Origin: Bryobacterales bacterium
GTDB taxonomy: Bacteria; Acidobacteriota; Terriglobia; Bryobacterales; Bryobacteraceae
NCBI GenBank assembly: GCA_003142185.1
Contig: PLOR01000118.1
Coordinates: 1 to 64,000, forward strand
Length of the DNA stretch: 64,000 bases
Direction of reading: 5' to 3'
The notes beneath the pieces are model-generated. The model had not been told where the DNA came from. It saw only the letters and a list, made by a program, of their open reading frames with translations, and ran no database searches. This document shows, in pieces, positions 7,784-15,919 of the stretch (the first letter of the stretch is position 1; every line of letters begins with the position of its first letter). Position numbers and translations under genes: made by a program.

Positions 7784-7942
7784 TCAACGGAAAGCGCCCA
7801 GCAGGTAGGCGCATAGGAGAATCACTAATATGGTGCCCAGCCCTATGCCCGCGCCCCCGCCGTAGCCCCAGCGGCTATGACCATAATACCCGCCGCCACC
7901 GCCTAAAACCACCAGCAAAATGATAATTAATATCAAAATCAT
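7784..7942 (-). CDS. Small Gly-rich membrane protein (DUF3309-like)
   Basis: A 52-aa ORF. The product has a hydrophobic helix (MILILIIILLVVLGG), a short Gly/Tyr/Trp-rich linker (GGGYYGHSRWGYGGG) and a second hydrophobic helix ending LLCAYLLGAFR. This two-helix hairpin with a GWGYGP-like turn resembles the DUF3309 family of tiny inner-membrane proteins found near stress genes. A second, shorter relative is encoded at 8588-8668 on the other strand. A CsbD-like gene lies upstream on the same strand. Function unknown; general-stress association is inferred from neighbours. Confidence 0.72.
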   Translation of the reverse strand: MILILIIILLVVLGGGGGYYGHSRWGYGGGAGIGLGTILVILLCAYLLGAFR

Positions 7943-8081
7943 GGGTCTTCCTATTCTTTAAATGTTAGCTCGTCGCGGGACGACCGGACATGATCCATCC
8001 CTATGAGTTACCGGACGCTCAATGCCACAACTGAGCGCCTCCTCAATCAAGACAACTTGCGCTGCCCGGTGACTGGCCCAT

Positions 8082-8261
8082 TTACTTCTCGAATACCTTT
8101 TCAACCTGGCCGACTTTCTTTTGAATGGTGCCGGCGAGTTTCTCGTTTTGGCCTTCGGCTGCCAAGTTGGGATTGTTCGTGACTTGCCCGGCGGTCTCTT
8201 TGACTTTGCCTTTCAGCTCATGAACGTTGCCTTGGATCTGATCCTTCGTACCTGGTTTCAT
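8082..8261 (-). CDS. CsbD-like stress protein
   Basis: A 59-aa hydrophilic protein matching the CsbD family pattern: an early KDQIQGNVHELKGKVKETAGQ block followed by a second amphipathic GQNEKLAGTIQKKVGQVEKV block. CsbD-type proteins are small, abundant and induced by general stress in other bacteria; no molecular activity is known. The start is ATG at 8259-8261, with AGGAG 7 nt upstream. It lies before the Gly-rich membrane peptide gene on the same strand, with about 140 bp between them. Confidence 0.85.
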   Translation of the reverse strand: MKPGTKDQIQGNVHELKGKVKETAGQVTNNPNLAAEGQNEKLAGTIQKKVGQVEKVFEK

Positions 8262-8587
8262 CTGTTGTCTCCTCTTTTCTTTTCAGAACTGGCCGCTGAA
8301 CACAGCCATCCCCGCCCTGCTAGACGGGGCCTGCCGACCTCATTGCAATCCAGCACCCAATTGGCGGTACACACCTCACGGCTTAGCCCCTGCCACACGT
8401 CAATGGCGCTCCGCCGTGTCTTCGGCTCTTTTACCGGGGGCATTCACAGCACTTCTTGCCTGATGGAAGGCAGGATTTGCACATCACAACTTCCAGGAGC
8501 CCCGGACGATTTACCTTGTGTTTGCACACATTCGGCTTTGGCCTTCCACCTGCACTGCCTCGCACTGACGAAGGAAGAGACAAGAAT
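8262..8587. other. Intergenic stretch, no gene recognised
   Basis: This gap lies between the start of the CsbD-like gene on the minus strand and a small plus-strand peptide gene, so it should hold two divergent promoters. Reading frames here have no signal of a known family and no good ribosome-binding site. No clear repeat or hairpin was found by eye. Confidence 0.4.
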
Positions 8588-8668
8588 ATGATGACTATTT
8601 TGATTGTTCTTTTGGTGTTGTTTGTACTCGGCGGCGGGGGCTGGGGCTATTCTCGTTGGCGCGGGTAG
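8588..8668 (+). CDS. Very short Gly-rich membrane peptide
   Basis: A 26-aa ORF: MMTILIVLLVLFVLGGGGWGYSRWRG. It is one hydrophobic helix followed by the same GGGG-GYSRW turn seen in the 52-aa protein at 7784-7942, but it stops where that protein continues into a second helix. AAGGAAGAG lies upstream of the ATG, so translation is plausible. It may be a genuine single-helix paralog or a truncated copy of the two-helix form. Short length keeps confidence moderate. Confidence 0.55.
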   Translation: MMTILIVLLVLFVLGGGGWGYSRWRG

Positions 8669-8787
8669 CGCCCGCTGCCCTATGGCTTGTCCCGGCGAAG
8701 TGAAACGGCGCAGGCCACTCTTGCAAATCGAGTCCTGGGGATTAAAGCCTTCCACCCGGCGGCTCTGAGGCTATCTAGGAGACAACC

Positions 8788-8994
8788 ATGTGGTACAGGG
8801 AGACAGATCGCGTGAAATACACTGTCAAGAATGAGGTCTTCACACTAACTGGTGATGTCTACGATTCCAAACGTGTAGCAGATGGTGAACGAGCTGCAAG
8901 TCAAAGCGCAAAAGGCAACCTCGTCGAACTTAGAGAGACCTCGGTCGAAAACGGCTGCCAAAGCGAAACTTCAGGTAAACCGGAAAGGTCGTGA
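8788..8994 (+). pseudogene. Decayed BON-domain gene
   Basis: The 68-codon frame begins with VKYTVKNEVFTLTGDVYDSKR, the first part of a BON domain (a small lipid- or surface-binding domain of periplasmic stress proteins such as OsmY). In place of the rest, the +1 frame from 8870 reads NV-stop-QMVNELQVKAQKATSS, the typical end of the same domain, with an in-frame TAG at 8876-8878. About a dozen middle residues are missing. So the gene has suffered an internal deletion with frameshift and a stop. It sits just upstream of the cytochrome c gene. Confidence 0.6.
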
Positions 8995-8997
8995 CCC

Positions 8998-9507
8998 TTG
9001 CGCGGATTTATTCTCGGTGTCGTCATAACCATCTTGATGTTTGTGGTGGGCGGTTACCTGTTCGTACATGGCGGCGGGGTTTCCATGGCAACTGCCGCGC
9101 CGCCTTTGCCACTGGAAAAGACGGTTGCCAAGATGGCGTTGCGCGCGAGTATTGGGAACGCAGCGGATCTGAAGGATCCGCTCCCGTTCGACGATAGCAG
9201 TATGCTGGCCGGGGTGAATGCATACAAACAGCAGCACTGCTCATTTTGCCATGGTGCTCCGGGACAGGTGCGCACGGCAATCTCGAAAGGGATGTTCCCC
9301 TCGCCGCCTCAGCTATTCGAAAAGGAAGATATGGTGACCGACGATCCGGAAGGCGTCACCTACTGGAAGCTGACACACGGCATTCGGCTTTCCGGAATGC
9401 CCGCTTTTGCGGACGCGTTATCGGATACGCAACGCTGGCAAGTGACGATGCTGGTGGCTCACGCCGATAAGATTTCCCCCGCGGTGCAGGCGGCGTTTGG
9501 CCAGTAG
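8998..9507 (+). CDS. Membrane-anchored monohaem cytochrome c
   Basis: A 169-aa class I cytochrome c. An uncleaved N-terminal helix (residues 3-22, FILGVVITILMFVVGGYLF) should anchor it in the inner membrane with the haem domain in the periplasm. The haem-binding motif is CSFCH (81-85), and the axial Met is probably in GIRLSGMPAF, about 50 residues later. It would carry electrons between membrane complexes or to a terminal oxidase, but no partner enzyme is nearby. The start appears to be TTG at 8998, preceded by GGAAAGG. Confidence 0.85.
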   Translation: MRGFILGVVITILMFVVGGYLFVHGGGVSMATAAPPLPLEKTVAKMALRASIGNAADLKDPLPFDDSSMLAGVNAYKQQHCSFCHGAPGQVRTAISKGMFPSPPQLFEKEDMVTDDPEGVTYWKLTHGIRLSGMPAFADALSDTQRWQVTMLVAHADKISPAVQAAFGQ

Positions 9508-9705
9508 CTTAAGAATGCCCGCTGCCGTGCGGCGATTCCGGCCGGCAGTGGAGCGCGAAGGCGGACTTTTGCGCACGTCACGAACGAGTGCGTCCTGGAA
9601 GGCATGCCCAGCCCCTATAGCCCGTGCGACGAGAGGCTAGCGCATGAGCGAGACGACAAGGCTGGGCGTCACTTTCATGCTTCGAATACTGTGTGGGACC
9701 ATTCG

Positions 9706-10593
9706 CTACCTACCGGGAGGATCCGGCGGAACCTCGCTGCCGAATTGGATGGTCGAATCCACGCGGTAGACGCGTAAGCCCGCGGCCACCGGCCGCAACA
9801 GCAGCAGCACGATGGATTCGCCTCGCGTGTGCACCGCGAATTCAGTGGAGCCTTCGCGTTCCATGGTGAATTCTCGGCTGCCGAACGGCGGAATGGCCAC
9901 CTCCTCCGACCAGGAACATAACCGCGCCAGGCGCTTATCCGGCATCTCTGCCGGAACGAAATACAGGTTGCCTGCCGAGTAACACAGGTCCGCGCGGGCC
10001 GCCTGGGCCGAAGCGTTGACTAGGGCCATCACCGCGCCGGCAAGATCCGCCACCCGTCCGTTAAACCACGGATTTCGCATGGCCAGCGCGGCAGGACGGG
10101 GAATCGTACCCAGTCGATCGCCGGCGAGGCACTCGATCGATCCTTCGACCGCCAACGCCGGCAGTGTGCCGGGTGGATCAGCCTCCCACACGCCCACCCA
10201 TGCGTCCCCGGCCTCCCGCTGACCGCCAAGAAGAAAGCTCCTGCGCTCGTGCGGCGCGAACGGTAAGCCCTCCAGATCAAGCAGGATCGACGACCGCTCC
10301 GAGCGATCGATTGCGGCGGCTGCGGGATCGCCACGCGGTTCTCCACGGGGTTCGCGGCGTGGTTCGCTTCTGGGCCGCGCTCCGCTTGCCGGCTCGACAA
10401 GCTCCAAGGGCGTCAGCGCGCCGGTCTCCAGCCGTGCCTGAATCTCGGCTGCCAGTTCGCGCCCGCTGAGGTTCGTCACCGCGACCGTCGAGAAGCAGCC
10501 TGAACCTGCTCGAAGCGCGGCTACCACGGCCGGCGGGGCACGATCCACGCCCTGTGCGCTCAGCACCGAAAGAATCATCGTGATGAATAACAT
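9706..10593 (-). CDS. Secreted hypothetical protein
   Basis: Family not recognised. ATG at 10591-10593 is preferred because it gives a short signal-peptide-like start (MLFITMILSVLSAQG) and a 295-aa exported product; the frame is open further upstream across the promoter region of the divergent gene. A low-complexity acidic/basic repeat (RSEPRREPRGEPRGDP) lies in the middle. The C-terminal half is strand-rich and could be immunoglobulin-like (SREFTMEREGSTEFAVHTRG). It is divergent from the TIM-barrel gene at 10727, with 133 bp between the starts. Confidence 0.62.
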   Translation of the reverse strand: MLFITMILSVLSAQGVDRAPPAVVAALRAGSGCFSTVAVTNLSGRELAAEIQARLETGALTPLELVEPASGARPRSEPRREPRGEPRGDPAAAAIDRSERSSILLDLEGLPFAPHERRSFLLGGQREAGDAWVGVWEADPPGTLPALAVEGSIECLAGDRLGTIPRPAALAMRNPWFNGRVADLAGAVMALVNASAQAARADLCYSAGNLYFVPAEMPDKRLARLCSWSEEVAIPPFGSREFTMEREGSTEFAVHTRGESIVLLLLRPVAAGLRVYRVDSTIQFGSEVPPDPPGR

Positions 10594-10726
10594 TTCCGTA
10601 AGTGGATGATCGGTCGAAAACCTCAACTCCAATAGAGCGGTGGGCGTGCCGGCGCCGGGCAGATCCCCCACAACTCGTCCCCGTGATATTCTGTGGATGG
10701 TTTTTCGCGAGGTAAGGAGACATACC

Positions 10727-11686
10727 GTGAGAGTCGGCGTATTCACACCCCTGTTGTCGCAACTGTCGCTCGAAGACGTTCTCAAGAAACTCAAAAGCCT
10801 GAATATCGATACCGTGGAGCTGGGTACTGGCAACTACCCCGGCGATCCGCATTGCAAGCTGAGCATGCTTTCCAACGCGGGCGAACTCCGTGAATTCAAG
10901 CAGAAGTTCGCCGATCACGGCTTCTCGATCAGCGCGCTGAGCTGCCATGGCAACCCATTACACCCCGATTCGGCGCGCGCCCGGCACGATCAGGATGTCA
11001 GCAGCAAGACCATCCGCCTGGCGGAAAAGCTGGGCGTCCCGGTGGTAGTGGATTTCAGCGGCTGCCCGGGCGACTCGCCCAAGGCCAAGTGGCCCAACTG
11101 GGTCACCTGCCCCTGGCCTCCCGACTACCTGGAGATCCTCAAATGGCAGTGGGAGAAAGTGGTGGCGCCCTATTGGATCAAGCGGGCCCAATTCGCCGCC
11201 GATCATGGCGTCAAGATCGCCATCGAAATGCACCCCGGCTTTGTGGTTTACAGTCCGGAGACGATGCTCAAGCTGCGCTCGATCGCCGGACCCGCCATCG
11301 GCTGCAATCTCGATCCCAGCCACATGTTCTGGCAGTCGATCGACCCCATCGCCGCCATCCGCGTGCTGGGCGATTGTATCTTCCACGTGCACGCCAAGGA
11401 CACGCAGATTTACGACCGCAACCTGCCGCTCACCGGCGTGCTCGACACCAAGTCCTACGCCGACGAGCGCCATCGCGCCTGGATCTTCCGCACCTGCGGT
11501 TACGGTCACGATGCCGGCTGGTGGAAAGAGTTCGCGTCCACCCTGCGCATGTTCGGCTACGACTACGTGCTCTCAATCGAGCACGAGGACAGCCTGCTCT
11601 CGCCCGAAGAAGGTCTTACCAAGGCCGCCGAGCTGCTGAACGGCCTCGTCATGCGCCAGCAGCCCGCCGCTGCCTGGTGGGTGTGA
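10727..11686 (+). CDS. Sugar phosphate isomerase/epimerase-like TIM-barrel protein
   Basis: A 319-aa member of the xylose isomerase-like (AP endonuclease 2) TIM-barrel superfamily. Metal-ligand positions expected for the family are seen: a Glu in IAIEMHPG, Asp/His in LDPSHMFWQ, HVHAKDT and a C-terminal SIEHED. Relatives isomerise or epimerise keto-sugars or handle inositol derivatives; the exact substrate is not predictable. GTG at 10727-10729 is chosen because AAGGAG stands 7 nt upstream and the barrel's first strand (RVGVFTPLL) begins immediately. Confidence 0.88.
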   Translation: MRVGVFTPLLSQLSLEDVLKKLKSLNIDTVELGTGNYPGDPHCKLSMLSNAGELREFKQKFADHGFSISALSCHGNPLHPDSARARHDQDVSSKTIRLAEKLGVPVVVDFSGCPGDSPKAKWPNWVTCPWPPDYLEILKWQWEKVVAPYWIKRAQFAADHGVKIAIEMHPGFVVYSPETMLKLRSIAGPAIGCNLDPSHMFWQSIDPIAAIRVLGDCIFHVHAKDTQIYDRNLPLTGVLDTKSYADERHRAWIFRTCGYGHDAGWWKEFASTLRMFGYDYVLSIEHEDSLLSPEEGLTKAAELLNGLVMRQQPAAAWWV

Positions 11687-11700
11687 GGGGCGGGGCGGCT

Positions 11701-11736
11701 CGGCGCATCCCCATAAATCGGCGCATCCCCATAAAC
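11701..11736. repeat. Two tandem 18-mers
   Basis: CGGCGCATCCCCATAAAT followed directly by CGGCGCATCCCCATAAAC (17 of 18 identical), 14 bp after the stop codon of the TIM-barrel gene. No hairpin or gene is associated. It could be a small slippage duplication. Confidence 0.8.
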
Positions 11737-11788
11737 AGGGTGTCCGGCTGCCCACTTCCGCAGAACGGGCGTTTTTGGTCCCCACACG

Positions 11789-12265
11789 TTACGTAGGACC
11801 GATGCTCTCGTTGATCGAGATTGCGGGGGTGATTCTGAGCCAAACAGACTGCCGCTGGGAGACTACCACCTCCAGGGATTGGCGCCCCTTATCGTTGTGA
11901 ATCTTGACGTCTTCAACGCCCACCGCATTCAGCTCATACAACGGGATGCCGCCTACCCGGAGAATCATCCTCACATCTCTGTCAGCGGGGGCTAAGGCAA
12001 AAGATAGCTGGACATCGCCGCTGGCCACCTCATACGCTGAGTCGTTGTAAACCCAAGGGACATCGTCGTCACTTTGAGATGGGATGGTCCCAAAGAAATT
12101 CAGTAGGGCGAATTCATCAACCGATAGCACGGCCATCGCCCCTAAAGCGTACCGCAAGGGCGCCTTGTAGTCGCGCAGTCGCCGGCTCGGACTTGTTCTG
12201 CTCTGCGCCGTCCAATAGGGCGCTCCCGAAACCCGCCATCTAGGTTGGCTATTTGTAGAGCGCAT
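11789..12265 (-). CDS. Hypothetical protein downstream of the flagellar regulator
   Basis: A 158-aa ORF whose family I do not recognise. The C-terminal half is strand-rich (VQLSFALAPADRDVRMILRVGGIPLYELNAVG...LEVVVSQRQSVWLRITP) and may form a small beta-sandwich. If ATG at 12263-12265 is used, it begins 6 bp after the regulator's stop codon, with AAGG overlapping that stop, so the two would be cotranscribed. An alternative start at 12136 (MAVLSVDEF) would remove a basic N-terminal tail. No signal peptide is seen. The reading frame is credible but not certain. Confidence 0.5.
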   Translation of the reverse strand: MRSTNSQPRWRVSGAPYWTAQSRTSPSRRLRDYKAPLRYALGAMAVLSVDEFALLNFFGTIPSQSDDDVPWVYNDSAYEVASGDVQLSFALAPADRDVRMILRVGGIPLYELNAVGVEDVKIHNDKGRQSLEVVVSQRQSVWLRITPAISINESIGPT

Positions 12266-12271
12266 CCTTCG

Positions 12272-13651
12272 TCAATTGCACGCCGCCGGTTCCAGGCTGC
12301 GCACTTTGGCCGACAGCGTGGTGCGTTTCAGGCGCAGCATGTCGGCTGCGGCTTTCTTGTTGCCGCCCGTCTTGTGCAGGGCCTGCTCGAGTATGCTGCG
12401 CTCGATCAGGGCGACCGTCCGCTCATAGTCCAGGCCGTCGTCCGGCACCGGCACCAGCGGTGTGTCGCTGGACCGAACGGAAATCGCCGCCCGATCCTGG
12501 AACGGGGACGGAAAATCGCCGGGAACCAGCAAGTCGCGGTCACCGCTCAGCGCCACGGCCATTTCGATAGCGTTCTCCAGTTGCCGGACGTTGCCCGGCC
12601 AACTCTGGGCGGACAGCCAATCCGCAGCCGCCGGCTCGATCGTCTTAAGCGGAATCTCTTCCTGGTGGCAGATCTTCTCCACAAAGTGGCGCGCCAGCGC
12701 CGGCACGTCGCCCGGCCGCTGGCGGAGTGCGGGCATCCGTATCGGCACCACGTTGAGCCGATAGAACAGGTCCTCGCGGAACCGGCCTTGTTCGATTCGC
12801 CGCACCAGATCGCTATTGCTGGCGGCGATCACGCGCGCGTCGGAACGAATCGTTTCCGAGCTTCCCAGCCGCTGGAACTCCCGCTCTTGCAGCACCCGCA
12901 GTAATTTGGCCTGGAGTTCCAAGGGCAGTTCGCCGATTTCGTCCAGAAACAAGGTCCCTCCCTGCGCCTGCTCGAATCGGCCCAGGCGGCTCTGCACCGC
13001 GCCGGTGAACGCGCCGCGCACATGGCCGAACAACTCGGCTTCCAAGAGATTCTCCGGCAGCGCGCTACAGTTCACCGCTACCCAAGGCCCTTGGCGGCGA
13101 GGCCCAGCCAGGTGCAAGGCGCGCGCCGCCAGCTCCTTGCCGGTGCCGGTTTCGCCGGTAATCAGCACGGTGGCCCGGCGGGCGCCGACCAGCCGGATCA
13201 GGTTGCCCACCTGGCGCATGGCGCGGCTGTCTCCCACCAGCAGACGCTCCCAGTCTTCCGAGCCGGTTCGCGACGCGAGCTGAGCGATATCGTGAGTGCG
13301 GCGGTGATCGAGAGCCTGTTCGATTTGTTGGAGTTCCTCTCCTGGCGCCACCAGAAACCGATGGATACCGAGACGCGCCAGCCGCACAGCATCATTGAGC
13401 GTGGCCGACGGATCCCGGACCAGCACAGGGGCCCCGGGCGCCAGACGCCGGACCTGCTCGACCAGGTCGGCGGGGGTCCAGTCGGGTATTGGAAAATCCA
13501 ACACAATCACCCCGTAGTCCTGCCGGGCGAGGTGATCTATTCCTGTTGCCGCGTCCAGGTACTCAACCGTCCAGGGCGCAGCCCGGGCGCAATACTCTGC
13601 CGCCGGTCTATCCTGGTTGCCGCGAATCCACAGGACCTTCGTAGCGTTCAT
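12272..13651 (-). CDS. Sigma-54-dependent transcriptional activator (flagellar-locus NtrC family)
   Basis: A 459-aa bacterial enhancer-binding protein. The order is a receiver-like domain (about 1-118), an AAA+ domain with Walker A GETGTGKE (166-173), the sigma-54-contacting loop GAFTGA (213-218) and Walker B GGTLFLDE (231-238), then a Fis-type helix-turn-helix (GGNKKAAADMLRLKRTTLSAKV). The AAA+ part looks fully active. The receiver is degenerate: D52 remains, but the N-terminal acidic pair is absent and the lysine expected near 102 is Ala (FLVAPG). This resembles FleQ/FlrA-like flagellar regulators that work without phosphorylation. It is divergent from flgM. Confidence 0.9.
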   Translation of the reverse strand: MNATKVLWIRGNQDRPAAEYCARAAPWTVEYLDAATGIDHLARQDYGVIVLDFPIPDWTPADLVEQVRRLAPGAPVLVRDPSATLNDAVRLARLGIHRFLVAPGEELQQIEQALDHRRTHDIAQLASRTGSEDWERLLVGDSRAMRQVGNLIRLVGARRATVLITGETGTGKELAARALHLAGPRRQGPWVAVNCSALPENLLEAELFGHVRGAFTGAVQSRLGRFEQAQGGTLFLDEIGELPLELQAKLLRVLQEREFQRLGSSETIRSDARVIAASNSDLVRRIEQGRFREDLFYRLNVVPIRMPALRQRPGDVPALARHFVEKICHQEEIPLKTIEPAAADWLSAQSWPGNVRQLENAIEMAVALSGDRDLLVPGDFPSPFQDRAAISVRSSDTPLVPVPDDGLDYERTVALIERSILEQALHKTGGNKKAAADMLRLKRTTLSAKVRSLEPAACN

Positions 13652-13725
13652 AGCTGGTTACTCCAAGCAATCGGCGGAATCCACCGGAACTTTAGGATCC
13701 ATCCAAACTAACTGCTCGTTCTGGC

Positions 13726-13753
13726 TAAAGCCTTTGCCCGATCTCGCCGATAT
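13726..13753 (+). promoter_or_regulatory. Putative sigma-28 (FliA) promoter for flgMNKL
   Basis: TAAAGCCT (13726-13733), a 12-bp spacer, then GCCGATAT (13746-13753). The flagellar sigma-28 consensus is TAAAGTTT, 11 bp, GCCGATAA; seven of eight -10 bases and six of eight -35 bases match. It ends 28 bp upstream of flgM, where a class 3 flagellar promoter is expected. The spacer is one base longer than the enterobacterial norm. Confidence 0.55.
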
Positions 13754-13781
13754 GACATGTGGCAGAGGAAAGCTAACGGCT

Positions 13782-14078
13782 ATGAAGGTTGTCGATCGAA
13801 ACTTGAACAGCGGGTCGCCGGTCGAATCCGGGCGCACGCAGGAGACTCAGCGCGCCAGCACAACAGCCGGTAGCGGCGGCGCTACGCAGGCAGGCAGCGG
13901 AGATCAGGTGGAGTTTTCCAATACGTTGGGCAGCTTGGCGCGGGCCATGTCCACGTTCAACACCAATCGCGCCAGCAAGGTGCAAGCGCTGGCCGCACAG
14001 TATCAAAGCGGCGCCTACCGGGCGGATTCTGCGACCACCAGCCGGACGATGATCGCCCACGCTCTAGGGGATAAGTAA
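13782..14078 (+). CDS. flgM: Anti-sigma-28 factor FlgM
   Basis: A 98-aa protein with a disordered Ser/Thr/Gly-rich N-terminal half and the conserved C-terminal FlgM region (DQVEFSNTLGSLARAMSTFN... KVQALAAQYQSGAYRADS), which wraps around FliA and holds it inactive until the hook is complete and FlgM is exported. ATG at 13782 is taken because GAGGAAA lies about 10 nt upstream; the frame is open earlier but reads through the promoter. First gene of a tight flgM-flgN-flgK-flgL block. Confidence 0.88.
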   Translation: MKVVDRNLNSGSPVESGRTQETQRASTTAGSGGATQAGSGDQVEFSNTLGSLARAMSTFNTNRASKVQALAAQYQSGAYRADSATTSRTMIAHALGDK

Positions 14079-14080
14079 TC

Positions 14081-14440
14081 ATGCCGGTGGACGCGGCCAG
14101 CGGGCTGGCGGCAGTGCGCGTCGAGGTGGAGGGCGCGTGCCGGTCGCTAGTTCTGGCATCGCCGGAAGCTCTGAGTTATTGCGAGGGGGCGCTGGAGCGG
14201 GCAGCCGAGGCGCTGCGGCGGGGCCGAGCCGCATGGGATTGGAAATCGGCTGGTGCAGCCGCCAGGATAGAGGCCTCGCGGCTCCAAGCCGCGATTCGCC
14301 GTGCCACGCGCCTGCTATCCAGCGCTTCTCGCTATCACGCGGGCTGGCTGCGAATCCTTTCCGCCATGAGCGGTGGGTACTCTTCGCGGGGCGAAGCCGC
14401 CCCCATGCCGGGCCTACGGCGGATCTCGCTGGAAGGGTAA
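14081..14440 (+). CDS. flgN: FlgN-like flagellar export chaperone
   Basis: A 119-aa, mostly helical protein 2 bp after flgM and 6 bp before flgK. FlgN proteins are small helical chaperones that deliver the hook-associated proteins FlgK and FlgL to the export apparatus. Sequence similarity in this family is always weak; the assignment rests on size, helical Ala/Arg-rich make-up and position between flgM and flgK. No clear alternative function. Confidence 0.65.
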   Translation: MPVDAASGLAAVRVEVEGACRSLVLASPEALSYCEGALERAAEALRRGRAAWDWKSAGAAARIEASRLQAAIRRATRLLSSASRYHAGWLRILSAMSGGYSSRGEAAPMPGLRRISLEG

Positions 14441-14446
14441 ACCGGG

Positions 14447-15907
14447 ATGCCCAGCCTCATATCCTCTCTTTATGTTCAGGCGGGCGCCATCAACGCATTC
14501 GAGCAGGCGATCGCGGTCACCTCGGCCAACGTTTCCAACGCCTCCACCCCCGGTTACGCCAGCCAAACGCAGACTCTGGTGGCTATGCGCGAGGACATCA
14601 GCCAGGGCGCTATAGGCGGTGTCGCAGCCGGGCCCGTGGTCAGTTCGCGCGACCAGTACGCGGAGCAAGCTGTGCGCAATCAGCAAACGGCCCTGGGCGG
14701 GTCCACCGAGAGCGTCAACAGCCTGACCAGCCTGCAGTCGATGTTCGACGTCACCGGCGCGAGCGGCATTTCCACGGCGCTGAGCAGCCTGTACCAGAGC
14801 TTCTCGGCGTGGGGACAAACGCCCTCCGATGGCACTGCGCGGCAGAACGTGCTGACGTCGGCCGGCAATCTGGCCGAGGCCTTCCAGACGACAGCCTCCG
14901 GACTGACCAGTGCCGCCACTACGGCGAACCAACAATTGCAGCAGACCGTGACTCAGGTGAATACACTGGTGGGGCAGTTGCAGCAGCTCAACACGCTGGT
15001 CATGGGGAACAATGGAAACGACTCGGGACTGGATGCCCAGATTAACTCCGCGATCGAGAACCTGTCGCAGTACATCCCCGTCAGCGCCACCGAACAGCCT
15101 GACGGAACGTACACGGTTATGCTCGGCGGCGAGACCCCGCTGCTGGTCGGCGGCCAGCAGTATTCCCTGAGCTTCGACTTGTATCAGCCGGATAATTCCA
15201 CGATTCAGAACGCGCCTCCGCTGGCGCAAATCAAAGCCGCTGACGGCACTGACATCACGAGCGACATCACGGGCGGCCAACTGGGCGCTTTGCTCAACTT
15301 CCGCAACACGGTTTTGCCCCCGTACATGGGCGATGGTACCCAGGCGGGCAGCCTCAATACGATGGCGCAGCAGTTCGCGGACACGGTGAACGGGATACTC
15401 ACTTCGGGCAACATTTCCGACGCTTCCGCGGACGGCGCCACGCCGGCGGTGCCCGGCGTGCCGCTATTTACCTACGACACAACCAATGCCACCAACGAGG
15501 CGGCGAGCCTCTCGGTCAGTTCCACCATCACGCCCAGCCAGCTAGCGGCGATCGCCCCGGGCCCGCCCGAGGTCTCGAACGGCATTCCATTGGCGCTCGC
15601 CCAGCTCGAGAATCCGCAGTCCAGCGCCGATCAGATCGATGGGCAGAGCTACACAGCAGCCTTTGGGGATATGGCGACTCAGACCGGGAACCTGCTGAAC
15701 CAGGCGACAGAAGACCAGCAGGTGGCGCAATCGGCGCTTACGCAGGCGCAGAACCTCCGCCAGCAGCAATCCGGTGTGAATCTGGACCAGCAGGCCGCGA
15801 CGCTCGTCGAGTACCAGCGGTCTTACGAGGCCAACGCCGAAATGCTCACCGTCCTGAACCAGTTGATGCAAGACACGATCAACATTCTCGAGCCGGGGAC
15901 AGCGTAA
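14447..15907 (+). CDS. flgK: Flagellar hook-associated protein 1 (FlgK)
   Basis: FlgK forms the first junction ring between the hook and the filament. The 486-aa product has the N-terminal rod/hook signature (GAINAFEQAIAVTSANVSNASTPGYASQT) and the matching C-terminal coiled coil (GVNLDQQAATLVEYQRSYEANAEMLTVLNQLM), the two parts that pack together in the axial structure; the variable central domain lies outside. Length is within the family's range. It is followed 12 bp later by flgL, forming one transcription unit with flgM and flgN. Confidence 0.95.
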   Translation: MPSLISSLYVQAGAINAFEQAIAVTSANVSNASTPGYASQTQTLVAMREDISQGAIGGVAAGPVVSSRDQYAEQAVRNQQTALGGSTESVNSLTSLQSMFDVTGASGISTALSSLYQSFSAWGQTPSDGTARQNVLTSAGNLAEAFQTTASGLTSAATTANQQLQQTVTQVNTLVGQLQQLNTLVMGNNGNDSGLDAQINSAIENLSQYIPVSATEQPDGTYTVMLGGETPLLVGGQQYSLSFDLYQPDNSTIQNAPPLAQIKAADGTDITSDITGGQLGALLNFRNTVLPPYMGDGTQAGSLNTMAQQFADTVNGILTSGNISDASADGATPAVPGVPLFTYDTTNATNEAASLSVSSTITPSQLAAIAPGPPEVSNGIPLALAQLENPQSSADQIDGQSYTAAFGDMATQTGNLLNQATEDQQVAQSALTQAQNLRQQQSGVNLDQQAATLVEYQRSYEANAEMLTVLNQLMQDTINILEPGTA

Positions 15908-15919
15908 TTAGGAGGCACC

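Noticed and set aside
11740-11780. Possible terminator after the TIM-barrel gene (GCCC...GGGCGTTTTT)
   Set aside because: The stem is only about 4 bp with a 13-nt loop, too weak to call.
13721-13738. Possible sigma-54 promoter (TGGC...TTGC) upstream of flgM
   Set aside because: The GG and GC pairs are 11 bp apart instead of the required 10; the sigma-28-like box overlapping it fits better.
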